Numbered from the stretch's first letter, positions 8,206 through 16,295 are shown. The stretch: 26,592 bases of DNA from CAZVKN01 sp964627035 (GCA_964627035.1 CAZVKN010000040.1:1-26592); one strand, 5' to 3'. Made by a program: numbers and translations. The notes: generated from the letters alone by a model not told the origin.

Positions 8206-8276
8206 GTCATTTGGGTGAAAACCAGAATCCAGTAAGTTATTGTTAACACTGGATTCCAGATCAAGTCCGGAATGAC
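8206..8276. repeat. Palindromic intergenic repeat (GTCATTCC family)
   Basis: The sequence runs from GTCAT (8206) to GGAATGAC (8276) and contains CCAGAATCCAGT and ACTGGATTCCAG as inverted arms around a TTATTGTTAAC spacer, then TCAAGTCCGGAATGAC. It is related to the repeats at about 215-275 and 20528-20595. The open frame on the minus strand across it (8199-8384) is the repeat translated and is not a gene. Confidence 0.7.
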
Positions 8277-8334
8277 AAATTGATACATTTTCTCACTCCC
8301 TGACAGGCTGCTTCGGGGAAAAGACGAAAATGTG

Positions 8335-9258
8335 TCATCCAAGCAGAGTTCCGGATGGAATTGGCTTCCCACGAAAAAAGTCAATGATGTTCATCCGCTT
8401 CTTCCCCTCCAATTGGAGTTCGAGGATTCCAAGCACACCGTCTCCGGTCTGAACGAGTAAAACCTCATCCTCCAATCCGATCACCACACTCGGTCGAGCG
8501 GATGACTTTGCATCAACGATCTGCGTCTTGAATAGCTTCAACACCTTACCCCCCCAATGTGTCCTCGCTGCCGGAGCGGGGGAGAGTCCCCGAACCTGAT
8601 TGTGCAAATCTTCCGCAGAATTCGACCAATCAATCCTACAAGTTTCCGGAGTGATCTTGGGTGCACGGCTGCCTTTCCCATCCTGCTTAATGGAAGTGAT
8701 GTTACCTGCTTCCAATCTGTCGAGGGTTTCAACCATCAGCTTCGTTCCGACCTGCGCCATCCGCAGGGACAGACTCCCATAGTCATCATCCGGTTTGATT
8801 GCTATCGGTTCCTGAAGTAATATCTGACCCTTGTCCACCTTTTTTTCAATCTGAAAGGTTGTCACACCGGTTTGTGTATAGCCACGCATCAGTGCCCAAT
8901 TGATCGGAGCTGCTCCTCTTAGATCAGGAAGCAAAGATGTGTGCAGATTGATGCAGCCAAGTTTTGGGATCGAGTAAAGCTCAACAGGGAGGATACGAAA
9001 CGCTACCACAACCCCGGCATCTGCCTTGAGTGCTGCAACTTCAGCGAGGAATTCAGAATCGTCGAGCTTTTCAGGTTGGAGGATTGGCAGATTGTGTTTA
9101 ATAGCTGCCTGCTTGACTGCTGATGCAAGGAGTTTTCGCTTCCGTCCGGCAGGTTTATCCACATTGGTGACTACCGCAACCACATTGTGTCGGCTGTTGA
9201 TAAGAGCTTCCAGCAGTGGCACCGAAAACTGCGGCGTTCCCATGAAGATGATTCGCAA
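8335..9258 (-). CDS. fmt: Methionyl-tRNA formyltransferase
   Basis: The 307-residue enzyme formylates the initiator Met-tRNA using 10-formyl-THF. It begins MRIIFMGTPQFSVPLLEAL, the standard Fmt N-terminus, which fixes the start at a TTG codon with AGGGA upstream. The catalytic block is present: INLHTSLLPDLRGAAPINWAL, with the Asn and His of the active site, and later TGVTTFQIEKKVDKGQIL, with the conserved Asp. The C-terminal oligonucleotide-binding domain follows (HWGGKVLKLFKTQ). Length is normal. The start lies 12 bases after the yajC stop, so the two form an operon. Confidence 0.95.
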   Translation of the reverse strand: MRIIFMGTPQFSVPLLEALINSRHNVVAVVTNVDKPAGRKRKLLASAVKQAAIKHNLPILQPEKLDDSEFLAEVAALKADAGVVVAFRILPVELYSIPKLGCINLHTSLLPDLRGAAPINWALMRGYTQTGVTTFQIEKKVDKGQILLQEPIAIKPDDDYGSLSLRMAQVGTKLMVETLDRLEAGNITSIKQDGKGSRAPKITPETCRIDWSNSAEDLHNQVRGLSPAPAARTHWGGKVLKLFKTQIVDAKSSARPSVVIGLEDEVLLVQTGDGVLGILELQLEGKKRMNIIDFFRGKPIPSGTLLG

Positions 9259-9270
9259 CAGATTCCCTGA

Positions 9271-9606
9271 CTACTTAGGCTTGACAGCTTCGACGTCTGT
9301 GGATAGTTTTCGACCGACAGCATTTCGGTCTATTACAACCTTCAAATCTCCGGTAATCCTAACGGTCAAAGTATTGTTCTTCTCGTTAACCTTAGTGACC
9401 TCACAATGAATGCCGCCCGTAGTGACAATCTTTTCTCCCTTCTGAATATCACTGAGCATTTTCTGGTGGTCTTTCTGCCGTTTCATCTGAGGACGGAGGA
9501 TTAAAAGGTAGGCGATCAGCAAGATCACAATCATCGGCATGAAAGCCATGAAACCGCCACCCTGCTGACCTGAAGCCTGAGCAAATATAAAACCTATTGA
9601 AGTCAT
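9271..9606 (-). CDS. yajC: Sec translocon accessory subunit YajC
   Basis: The 111-residue single-span protein has one transmembrane helix at about residues 19-40 (FMAFMPMIVILLIAYLLILRPQMKRQ). The conserved cytoplasmic part follows, LSDIQKGEKIVTTGGIHCEVTKV. YajC binds SecDF and the Sec channel. An ATG start with an AGGA site supports the call. tgt-yajC linkage is common in bacteria; here a lipoprotein gene and a MITE-like element separate them. Confidence 0.95.
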   Translation of the reverse strand: MTSIGFIFAQASGQQGGGFMAFMPMIVILLIAYLLILRPQMKRQKDHQKMLSDIQKGEKIVTTGGIHCEVTKVNEKNNTLTVRITGDLKVVIDRNAVGRKLSTDVEAVKPK

Positions 9607-9704
9607 CTGTTTTCCTGTAATTAAGTTAGGATGTTTTGCAGCCTAATATACAACCGACAACGATGATGCGCAATTGCTTTATGAAGGATTGGGTACGGTT
9701 ACCG

Positions 9705-9844
9705 CTAATGAGTCTGTCCGATAATACAATTACACGCTGTCAGATCGCCATACCTGACATTCATCTAATTGATACTGTATAAGTTATGCTGTCAGCCACA
9801 GCGGGCTGACAGCGGTATTAACTATTATCAGACAGACACTAATG
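9705..9844. mobile_element. 128-bp MITE-like element with 6-bp target duplication
   Basis: The element spans 9711-9838. Its left end AGTCTGTCCGATAATA matches the reverse complement of the right end (TGTCTGTCTGATAATA) at 14 of 16 positions. The inverted similarity continues inward for about 50 bases, including CGCTGTCAG and CTGACA blocks, so the whole element folds on itself. CTAATG flanks it on both sides (9705-9710 and 9839-9844). A secondary hairpin GCTGTCAGCC/GGCTGACAGC lies near the right end. There is no coding capacity, so it must have been moved by a transposase encoded elsewhere. The right duplication contains the stop codon of the LVIVD gene. Confidence 0.75.
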
Positions 9845-11371
9845 AAACAGTTCAATAACGACCAACCGCTCTCTGCCGGCTACGATCAGATGACGGTCAA
9901 GGATGAACATACCGTGACTTCCCTCAATTTCACCAACCCGTCCTATGACTGACAGGTTCGGATCGGTAATATTGACAATTCTGATGCTGTTTTCACCTGA
10001 GATGTACATATATGGCGGCGAGATGATCAGATCTGCAACTTCACCGAAATTTCGGAACTCTCGCTCGATCTCCGTGAACATCGGATCAGTGACATTTATC
10101 ACCACAACTCCTCTCGTCATTGTGGTTAAGTACAGCCTGTTATTGTAATATGCGATGTCCTGAGGGCTGCCGGGGATATTCAGCTCACTTCTAAAAAGTG
10201 GTCGTGCACGATTGCCAATCTCTATCACCGTCAATCCGACTTCACCTATCATGTATGCGGTAGTTCGGTTGACCGTGAGCTGCTCGCCGGTGAAATTGGT
10301 GATGAGCTTGCTGAGATCCTGTATGTTCTGTGGATTACGAATATCCTTAACCTGCAGACCTTCAAAGAAGGTAGCTACGTATGCAAACGGATGATCTAAC
10401 CAGATATCATGTGCTGTACCGCTAATCTGCTTGCGTTCCTTTATGGATGCAGTTTCAGGCGGTCGGATATCTATCACGACAATCTGATTTCCTCTTGCTA
10501 CAAACAGATTTGAGCCGTCCCCCTGCATCCCGAAGACGTAATCGCCACACTCAATCCGATGATGATAATGCGGGTTAGTCAAGTCGTCAAGGTCGAGCAC
10601 ATGCACGTAATTATCCTCGCTGACAAAGCAGAATCCTCCGCTGTACACGATATTGAATCCGACACTCCAATCTGTGTGCACAACACCAACCAGTTGTGGG
10701 CTCAGCATAGTTCCTGCAATCACGAGCGTCTGAAGAGCAACCACCGGATCGGCAACATTTCCGGCAGCATCAGTGAAATAGGCAGTCGTTCTCGCAGCGT
10801 CACTGATAACCCCATGCGGGATGGTGATGCTGTCACGAAATATCCCGTTGCCGACGTATTCGAGTCGGTGGTTGAGGATTGCGTTTGCAAATGAGATGGT
10901 CGCACTGCCTTCTTCACCTGTGCGCACAGTTATGCCGACCTTATCCCCCGGATAGAGCCTCTGTGCGTGTGCGGCAACAGTAATCTGATGGATTATTGCC
11001 GTGAAATCGAGATATATGTCATCTTTGAGGATTACCGTTATGCCACCGCTCGATGATGCAAATCTTACGTAAACCGTCACTTTTCCTTCGATGCGAGGTA
11101 CGGCTAATTCCCGGAATCCTCCGAGGAAATATTCCCACTCCACTCCTTCAAATGTGGAATCGGTGGAAAGCTGGAATTGGTAAACATTTTCGCCGGTCAG
11201 TTGAATGCGAAGCAGTGTGTCGCGGGTTGTCGGGAGACCTTCGTTGATCTCAATGGTCAGATTGAATGGATCTGTAATATGTGGCAGCGGATCATCCTCG
11301 CAGGAGCATCCGACAAAGCTTGCCACAATGCAATAAACAGCTATAAGTGAAATCAAAGTCCATAGTCGCAT
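9839..11371 (-). CDS. LVIVD-repeat surface lipoprotein
   Basis: The 510-residue protein has a lipoprotein-type signal with Cys22 in SFVGC (a slightly atypical lipobox), and CSCEDD follows. Residues about 35-210 look like beta-sandwich or Ig-like sequence (LRIQLTGENVYQFQLSTDSTF, ITVAAHAQRLYPGDKVGITV). Residues about 220-510 form a propeller of LVIVD-type blades of 40-45 residues: VHVLDLDDLTNPHY, IVVIDIRPPETAS, LQVKDIRNPQNI, LTVIEIGNRARPLF, VVVINVTDPMF, IRIVNITDPNLS. Such proteins sit on the cell surface of FCB-group bacteria and probably bind proteins or glycans. GGAGAG precedes the ATG. It lies between tgt and yajC, an unusual place. Its TAG stop is part of the target duplication of the adjacent MITE-like element. 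Confidence 0.85.
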   Translation of the reverse strand: MRLWTLISLIAVYCIVASFVGCSCEDDPLPHITDPFNLTIEINEGLPTTRDTLLRIQLTGENVYQFQLSTDSTFEGVEWEYFLGGFRELAVPRIEGKVTVYVRFASSSGGITVILKDDIYLDFTAIIHQITVAAHAQRLYPGDKVGITVRTGEEGSATISFANAILNHRLEYVGNGIFRDSITIPHGVISDAARTTAYFTDAAGNVADPVVALQTLVIAGTMLSPQLVGVVHTDWSVGFNIVYSGGFCFVSEDNYVHVLDLDDLTNPHYHHRIECGDYVFGMQGDGSNLFVARGNQIVVIDIRPPETASIKERKQISGTAHDIWLDHPFAYVATFFEGLQVKDIRNPQNIQDLSKLITNFTGEQLTVNRTTAYMIGEVGLTVIEIGNRARPLFRSELNIPGSPQDIAYYNNRLYLTTMTRGVVVINVTDPMFTEIEREFRNFGEVADLIISPPYMYISGENSIRIVNITDPNLSVIGRVGEIEGSHGMFILDRHLIVAGRERLVVIELFH

Positions 11372-11503
11372 CGTTCTCTCCGCATAGTGTCAATTATTCA
11401 TAATGTACGGTTACTTCGTTCAAACAATATTTAGATTCGATTTGCTAATAAATCAGCATTGTATAAGAAGCATTAACCAAAATAGGCATTCTCCCGTTAC
11501 GTG

Positions 11504-12628
11504 TCAAGTGTTCATCTCTGACTTCGCTCGGACTAAATTGCTGTATTCAATAAGGCGTCCGTCAGCAATTGCATCCCGAGCGCCCTTCATCAGCTGATGG
11601 TAATATGTAAGATTGTGCAGACTCAGCAGCCGCATTCCCAGCAGTTCACCGGCTGCGGTCAGATGATGCAGGTACGATCTGGTGAAGTTTTTGCAGCAGT
11701 AACAGTCACACTCTGCGTCAAGCTGTTTCCGATCCCGTCTATACTTAGCATTTCGCAAGTTAAGAGAGCCAGCCGAACAAAATGCCTGCCCGTTACGTCC
11801 GTTGCGTGTGGGGAGTACACAGTCAAACATATCAACTCCGGCTGCGATTCCATCCAGCAGATCAAATGGGGTTCCGACTCCCATCAGATGGCGTGGTTTT
11901 TCATCCGGTAGCACCGAGCAGGACAGCTCTGTCATCTCCCGCATGACCTCTCGCGGTTCTCCGACCGACAGTCCACCGATTCCAAAACCTGATGGATTAA
12001 GCTCAGCAAGCTGTTCGGCAGAAGCCCGTCTTAGACTTTCATACATGCCACCCTGTATCACCAAAAACGGAGCCTGAAACCAATCGCAATTATTCTGCGT
12101 ATCTCGCCAACTGTCCAGAAAACGCTTTGCCCAACGAGTTGTCAGTGCAGCAGCACGTTTGGTCTCATCATAAGTTGAAGGGTGAGGAGCGCATTCATCA
12201 AGAGCATAGATAATATCGGCTCCTATTGACCGCTGAATTGACAACGCAGATTCTGGTGTCAACTGAAGAAGACTACCATCATAAACAGAGCGGAATGACA
12301 CACCCTCCTCAGTGAGTTTCCTCGTCGGTGACAGGCTAAACACCTGAAATCCACCGGAATCGGTCAGCGTTGGACCGTCCCACCCCATGAATTTACCGAG
12401 CCGACCGTTCTCTTCAAGCACTTCAACGCCCGGCTGCTGGCTGAGGTGGTAGGTGTTGCTCAGAATTATCTGCGCACCGCTGTCACGTAGGTCAGCGGGT
12501 GTGAGCGTTTTTACCGTAGCCGAAGTCCCTACGGGTAAGAACAGCGGTGTCTCTGCACTACCGTGGTCGGTGGTGATGACACCACAGCGTGCCGAGCTGA
12601 GCTTGTCTTTGGCAGTTACACGGAACAT
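11504..12628 (-). CDS. tgt: Queuine tRNA-ribosyltransferase (tRNA-guanine transglycosylase)
   Basis: The 374-residue enzyme exchanges guanine-34 for preQ1 in GUN-anticodon tRNAs. Visible residues: Asp90 in TDSGGFQVFSL (base recognition), IGGLSVGE near 218-224, HLMGVGTP at 247-254, and the nucleophile Asp269 in DMFDCVLPTRNGRNGQ. The zinc site is Cys307, Cys309 and Cys312 with His338. Length is typical. The start is seven bases after the TAA of the upstream flippase, so the pair is probably cotranscribed; no strong ribosome site lies between, which suggests coupling. Confidence 0.97.
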   Translation of the reverse strand: MFRVTAKDKLSSARCGVITTDHGSAETPLFLPVGTSATVKTLTPADLRDSGAQIILSNTYHLSQQPGVEVLEENGRLGKFMGWDGPTLTDSGGFQVFSLSPTRKLTEEGVSFRSVYDGSLLQLTPESALSIQRSIGADIIYALDECAPHPSTYDETKRAAALTTRWAKRFLDSWRDTQNNCDWFQAPFLVIQGGMYESLRRASAEQLAELNPSGFGIGGLSVGEPREVMREMTELSCSVLPDEKPRHLMGVGTPFDLLDGIAAGVDMFDCVLPTRNGRNGQAFCSAGSLNLRNAKYRRDRKQLDAECDCYCCKNFTRSYLHHLTAAGELLGMRLLSLHNLTYYHQLMKGARDAIADGRLIEYSNLVRAKSEMNT

Positions 12629-12634
12629 TGTAGT

Positions 12635-14092
12635 TTATCTGTTTTCCTCGTTCGACCTCAGTACAACCATGATTTTTTTTATCTCCATCCTTCCGAACCA
12701 GCTTGTAAAGTAAGAAGTCGTAGCGATAAATATGAGTATAAACGGGACTCCGAACCAAATCGGCAGCTCAGCATATCTGACCAATACTGAAAAACCAACT
12801 GCTAACCCAATCGGAGCAGTTGTCACACGGATAAATTCAAACCCGACCACCCGGATATCCTTCCACAAAAGCGACAGCGGAAACAGCGCTCCGAAGGTGA
12901 TTATCTTAGCCCATACAGCTCCAACCGCACCGAACATAGGAATGAGCAGCTTGTTTAGAGCTATGCTTACAATCACGAGAAGTATGAATAGTTTCGGCAG
13001 ATGCTGCTGCTTATGCGAGGCAATTAGTAGAGTTCGGTATGTTCCCAACCCGAACGCCAACGGAATCGTCCAGGCTCCGACACGCAGCACGGAGATTGAC
13101 TGTGAGTAATCACCACCGTAAAACAGCAAAATAATCTTGTCACTGTAAACCGACAAAGGCAGTGCAATCAGTAGCCCGGTCAACATCATCATCTTATATG
13201 AAAGCCTGGCAACTACTGGAAATCTCTTAGGATGCTCCCTGTTTATCCTGGCAAATATCGGCATGGCTGATGCTATGAAAACTGTTGCCAGCAGTTGAAA
13301 TGCGTCCGCTAACCTCATCGGTGCTGCAAAGTATCCGACCGAAGCTTCTCCACCAAGGAATTTCAGGAGGATGACATCAATTCTTGTGTAACCGAGTATG
13401 AGCAGTTCAGCCCAGATCAGCGGCATCGCCTCTCTGAATTGATAGTGTAGCTCCTTTCGTTCAAATGACGGTCTGACCGGATAGCCCATCTTCAAGCACA
13501 GAAGAATCAGCAGTATAGTGGCAAGTAGTTCACCCGCTGCCTGCAAACCGACTATCTGGGTTAAACCGAAACCGCTGAAACAGCCCCATAACAGGAAGCC
13601 CAAGATTGCAATTCTACCGATCAGATTCACCGCTGAAGCAGCGTCCATGCGGAAGTCTGACTGGAACATTGACTCCAGCCCATACCGCCAGGAGGGCATC
13701 CACACCGAAAAAAGTATCCCACCGGATGCAAATGCTATAATTAAAAAGGTTAGTGGTTGATTGTTGGAATTGATGAGGGGAATGATAAGCAGAGCTGCTG
13801 CGATGCCAAACAGAGCAAAGAGGAGCCTCAAACCGTTGCTGACACGAAAAATATGGTCTCTATCGGATTTGCGATTAGTGGCTTCGCGGACGATCAGATC
13901 GTTAAAAGCTGGCGTGAGTGGGGCGATGAAGAAGATGACAAGCCCGTACAGGTAGTTGTATCGCCCGAACAGCTCAGGCTTCAGATAGCGACCTAACAGG
14001 ATAAAAACGACGAGCGTCGCAACCTGTCCCAGCAGTCGAAACAGCAGCATCCCCCCGCTGGACATACCTATGCGGTTGACCGGATTACTCAA
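12635..14092 (-). CDS. Oligosaccharide flippase, Wzx/MATE-like (second copy)
   Basis: The 485-residue polytopic membrane protein has a flippase-type N-terminus (GMLLFRLLGQVATLVVFILLGRYLKPELFGRYNYLYG) and about 12-14 hydrophobic segments. Between segments is a conserved IDVILLKFLGGEASVGYFAAPMRLADAFQ loop, characteristic of polysaccharide-synthesis flippases. The TTG start at 14092 is supported by AGGA six bases upstream. It likely translocates a lipid-linked oligosaccharide. It lies directly upstream of tgt. Sequence differences throughout show that it is a divergent paralogue, not a recent copy, of the flippase at 8098-6617. Confidence 0.85.
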   Translation of the reverse strand: MSNPVNRIGMSSGGMLLFRLLGQVATLVVFILLGRYLKPELFGRYNYLYGLVIFFIAPLTPAFNDLIVREATNRKSDRDHIFRVSNGLRLLFALFGIAAALLIIPLINSNNQPLTFLIIAFASGGILFSVWMPSWRYGLESMFQSDFRMDAASAVNLIGRIAILGFLLWGCFSGFGLTQIVGLQAAGELLATILLILLCLKMGYPVRPSFERKELHYQFREAMPLIWAELLILGYTRIDVILLKFLGGEASVGYFAAPMRLADAFQLLATVFIASAMPIFARINREHPKRFPVVARLSYKMMMLTGLLIALPLSVYSDKIILLFYGGDYSQSISVLRVGAWTIPLAFGLGTYRTLLIASHKQQHLPKLFILLVIVSIALNKLLIPMFGAVGAVWAKIITFGALFPLSLLWKDIRVVGFEFIRVTTAPIGLAVGFSVLVRYAELPIWFGVPFILIFIATTSYFTSWFGRMEIKKIMVVLRSNEENR

Positions 14093-14276
14093 TGCACGTC
14101 CTGTTACAAGGATTCATGATAATCTCCATTGCCCTACCAATTGTTTGATGTAATATAGAGAATTAAGGTTGTTATCACAAGGACGAAGATGGTGTGAGGG
14201 TAGCTGACAGGGGGAGCATGGGAGAATGTGAGAAAGTTAGCAAGTTGACAAGTTAGCAAGAGAGAATGGTGTGTGA

Positions 14277-14470
14277 TTCACATCGGATGAATCGGACAAT
14301 TCAGATTCCGACTCACCCGCTTCATCCCGCATCAACAATCTACAGCAATTGCGGGATAAGCTTCGTGCAGCCCAAGCCGTGTTGGATGAACAGCCACACC
14401 GCAACAATGTCAACCTCGCCGACCCATCCCTTGGCAAGTTGCGGTCATCCCGAAGGATCAGATTGCCTCC
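14277..14470 (+). pseudogene. Decayed transposase-like fragment (resembles IS1182-type middle region)
   Basis: One frame, with no start codon and a TGA immediately upstream, reads as natural protein: an acidic SDESDNSDSDSPASS stretch, a helical RINNLQQLRDKLRAAQAVLD stretch, then NNVNLADPSLGKLRSSRR. The pattern of a charged helix followed by V(N/S)L(T)DP resembles the linker before the catalytic core in IS1182-type transposases. Nothing of the DDE core follows. This is a recollection of family pattern, not a search result, so the identity is tentative, but the fragment looks like once-coding DNA. Confidence 0.3.
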
Positions 14471-14555
14471 GTTTCAATCGGCAATAGTAAATATAATCAA
14501 CGTAAGTCAAAAGCAGATTAAATCGTATCCAACTTAAATTATCCCAAAACGTGAC

Positions 14556-14586
14556 TTGACAATGGTGGTAGCCTCACCTCTATATT
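14556..14586 (+). promoter_or_regulatory. Sigma70-like promoter for the accessory island
   Basis: A perfect TTGACA (14556-14561) precedes TATATT (14581-14586) by 19 bases, slightly longer than ideal; TCTATA two bases earlier would give 17. It lies about 60 bases before the 44-codon reading frame at 14646 and could drive that frame and the hydrolase gene beyond it. Confidence 0.4.
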
Positions 14587-14645
14587 AAAAAGTTGTAAAT
14601 AGTTGCATTTCATCTTCATTAAATTTTCAACAGTTGGGGGAGCTT

Positions 14646-14780
14646 ATGAATGATAACTCATTTAGAAAATTAGCTGGAATATGTGCCATCCTATCCGGAC
14701 CGCTTGCGATTTTGAGTATCGTGGTCGGGTTAATGACTGCAGATTTTAATTTTGACGTTTTTTCGGATATGACTATTTAA
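14646..14780 (+). pseudogene. 44-aa stub of a membrane protein, probably truncated
   Basis: An ATG after GGGGGAG opens a 44-residue frame: a short polar N-terminus (MNDNSFRKLAG), then one hydrophobic helix (ICAILSGPLAILSIVVGLM), then FNFDVFSDMTI and a stop. The good ribosome site and the N-terminus, which resembles multi-span membrane proteins such as the DUF4386 group, suggest the start of a longer protein. The stop coincides with the beginning of a dispersed repeat (TTTAAACCGATTTAACAG), which suggests that the rest of the gene was lost at the repeat junction. It could instead be a genuine single-span peptide. Confidence 0.4.
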
Positions 14781-14852
14781 ACCGATTTAACAGATTGAAA
14801 AGTTATCTGCTTCATCCGTGCCTGAACCAATTCAGGCATCTGCTGTGAATAA
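14779..14852. repeat. Dispersed repeat (ATCTGCTTCATC family) with hairpin
   Basis: AACAGATTGAAAAG, ATCTGCTTCATCC and ATCTGCTGTGAAT blocks match the family seen at 16041-16115, 22497-22533, 22970-23001 and 23110-23167. A perfect hairpin GCCTGAA-CCAA-TTCAGGC (14820-14837) lies inside. It separates the truncated stub from the hydrolase gene. Confidence 0.6.
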
Positions 14853-14917
14853 AGGAAGAGATATGGGGAACACACAAATAAAATGAATAGCGTGCTTAAT
14901 TTATCTCTTTTAAATTA

Positions 14918-15994
14918 GTGACAAGAAGACAATTTATATTATCGTTGTTCGGCGCTTCAGGCGCAGTAGTTGCTACTTATGGAGGTTTAGATATTCTCGC
15001 AAACAAGAGAAAAATGTTTGAGTCCGAATATTTCACAAGTGGTAAGTTCAGGAATATCTATCCTGCCTCAGTAATGAATAAGGGTACCACCCTTGATACA
15101 GCGAAACGATTGATCTGTGAAAGAAAAGACAGATTTCCGGAAACAAAATTTCAATTTAAAGCAGATGAAATTCCAAGAAAACCATCTGAAGCCTTAAATG
15201 TGATGTGGACAAGTCATTCTTCTGTCTATCTAGAAATCGAGGGAAAACGGATTTTTTGTGATCCGGTTTGGAGTAAAGTATTGTCTCCGGTTGGATTTGG
15301 TGGTCCCAACAGATTTTTCGACAATCCATTAGATATTTACGATATACCTGAACTTGACGGTGTAATAGTTTCTCACGACCACATGGATCATCTGGATCAA
15401 ACAATCGTAGAATATCTGTCTCGCAATGGTGTTTCATTTTATGTTCCGATTGGTGTTGATCACATTTTGAAATCATGGGGTGTGCCACAGGATCAGATAC
15501 ATTCTACAGATTGGTATGGTAGTATTGTAATTGATGATTCAATAAAACTGACTTCATTGCCCACCGTTCATTTCTCAGGTCGTGGTCTCTTTGATAGAAA
15601 CAAAAGCCAATGGACTTCATGGGTAATTGAAGGCAAGAAGAAGCGAGTTTATTTTGGAGGGGACAGTGGTTATCACGATGGGTTCAAAGAGTATGGGGAA
15701 CATTATGGACCATTTGACATGACTTTTCTTGAGATAGGCGCATACGACAAGAATTGGGATAAGGCTCACTTGGGTCCCAAACTCGCAGTGCAAGCGCATC
15801 AGGATTTGCGAGGAGAAGTTTTATTACCAATCCATTGGGGAGCCTATGACTTGGCAATGCACCCATGGAGAGAGCCTGTTGAAAAAGTAATCGAAGCTGC
15901 AAAGCAGAACAATGTAAATCTTTGTCTTCCAAAACCTGGGCAGTTGCTGTCTGAGGATCGTTTTGTTCTGAATTCAAGATGGTGGGAAGTGTGA
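14918..15994 (+). CDS. Tat-exported metallo-beta-lactamase-fold hydrolase (NAPE-PLD/UlaG/RomA-like)
   Basis: The 358-residue protein begins with a twin-arginine signal (TRRQFILSLFGASGAVVATYGG), so it is predicted to be exported folded. The metal site is complete: His153, His155, Asp157 and His158 in VSHDHMDHLD, His218 in PTVHFSGRG, Asp249 in FGGDSGYHDG and His306 in LPIHWGAYDL. The layout fits the NAPE-phospholipase D/RomA branch, whose substrates are often phospholipids or are unknown. In the window the only possible start is GTG at 14918, since an in-frame stop lies 18 bases upstream. No Shine-Dalgarno is seen; an 11-codon frame at 14883-14918 ends TAG overlapping the GTG (TAGTG), which suggests coupling. 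Confidence 0.85.
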   Translation: MTRRQFILSLFGASGAVVATYGGLDILANKRKMFESEYFTSGKFRNIYPASVMNKGTTLDTAKRLICERKDRFPETKFQFKADEIPRKPSEALNVMWTSHSSVYLEIEGKRIFCDPVWSKVLSPVGFGGPNRFFDNPLDIYDIPELDGVIVSHDHMDHLDQTIVEYLSRNGVSFYVPIGVDHILKSWGVPQDQIHSTDWYGSIVIDDSIKLTSLPTVHFSGRGLFDRNKSQWTSWVIEGKKKRVYFGGDSGYHDGFKEYGEHYGPFDMTFLEIGAYDKNWDKAHLGPKLAVQAHQDLRGEVLLPIHWGAYDLAMHPWREPVEKVIEAAKQNNVNLCLPKPGQLLSEDRFVLNSRWWEV

Positions 15995-16040
15995 AATAAT
16001 TGTCGGGTAGCACTGTACACTTGCTGCGGTGTTCCCTTAG

Positions 16041-16115
16041 ATTCTCAGCAGATTGAGCAGATCAAGCAGATAAGACTAAAATGTCAGCAACACATCTGCT
16101 TCATCTGCTGAGAAT
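16041..16115. repeat. 75-bp inverted-repeat element (ATCTGCTTCATC family)
   Basis: The left arm at 16041-16062 (ATTCTCAGCAGATTGAGC...) and the right arm at 16094-16115 (...CATCTGCTGAGAAT) are reverse complements at 20 of 22 positions around a 31-base spacer. This is the most symmetric copy of a family also seen as single arms at 22970-23001 and elsewhere. It is non-coding and follows the stop of the hydrolase gene, so its transcript could act as a 3' hairpin. Confidence 0.75.
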
Positions 16116-16148
16116 AGGTAAAAGGTAAAGAGACACGGGTAACGCCGC

Positions 16149-16232
16149 TTTTGGCTTAACAATTGGTACAATGACTAACCGCCTTATTTTGGTTTTAGCG
16201 CAGGGTTTTGAAAATGAGCCAAAACGTTAGGT
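16149..16232. other. Possible attC-like recombination site or structured repeat
   Basis: GCTTAAC (16154-16160) fits the attC R'' core RYYYAAC and GTTAGGT (16226-16232) fits the R' core GTTRRRY, 79 bases end to end. Between them imperfect inverted matches exist (TAAC, TTGG and AACC blocks against their complements). A competing 8-bp stem TTTTGGCT (16149-16156)/AGCCAAAA (16217-16224) also fits. No integrase gene or second attC was found, so this may be chance or a generic hairpin. It sits just upstream of an orphan secreted gene. Confidence 0.25.
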
Positions 16233-16295
16233 GATTCCTAATGCGATCGCGCATTCGTTCAAAGATCTAGCCTTGGCAAAATGAGGAAATCAGAA

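Larger units (their letters stand above)
14093..14645. other. Gene-poor interval with a transposase-like remnant and a promoter
   Basis: No intact gene is seen in these 553 bases. About 14277-14470 reads as a degraded protein fragment (separate entry). A short imperfect direct repeat AAGTTAGCAAG occurs twice at about 14234-14261. A promoter-like pair lies at 14556-14586. The interval marks the switch from the minus-strand block to the plus-strand accessory island. Confidence 0.6.

Noticed and set aside
8199..8384. 61-codon open frame on the minus strand
   Set aside because: It is the palindromic repeat 8206-8276 read through and overlaps the 3' end of fmt.
14233..14262. Repeated AAGTTAGCAAG, considered as CRISPR-like
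   Set aside because: Only two short copies with a 5-base gap; no array structure or cas genes.
16243..16250. GCGATCGC palindrome (HIP1-like)
   Set aside because: A single copy in the inspected area; there is no sign of the dense distribution that marks HIP1 in cyanobacteria.
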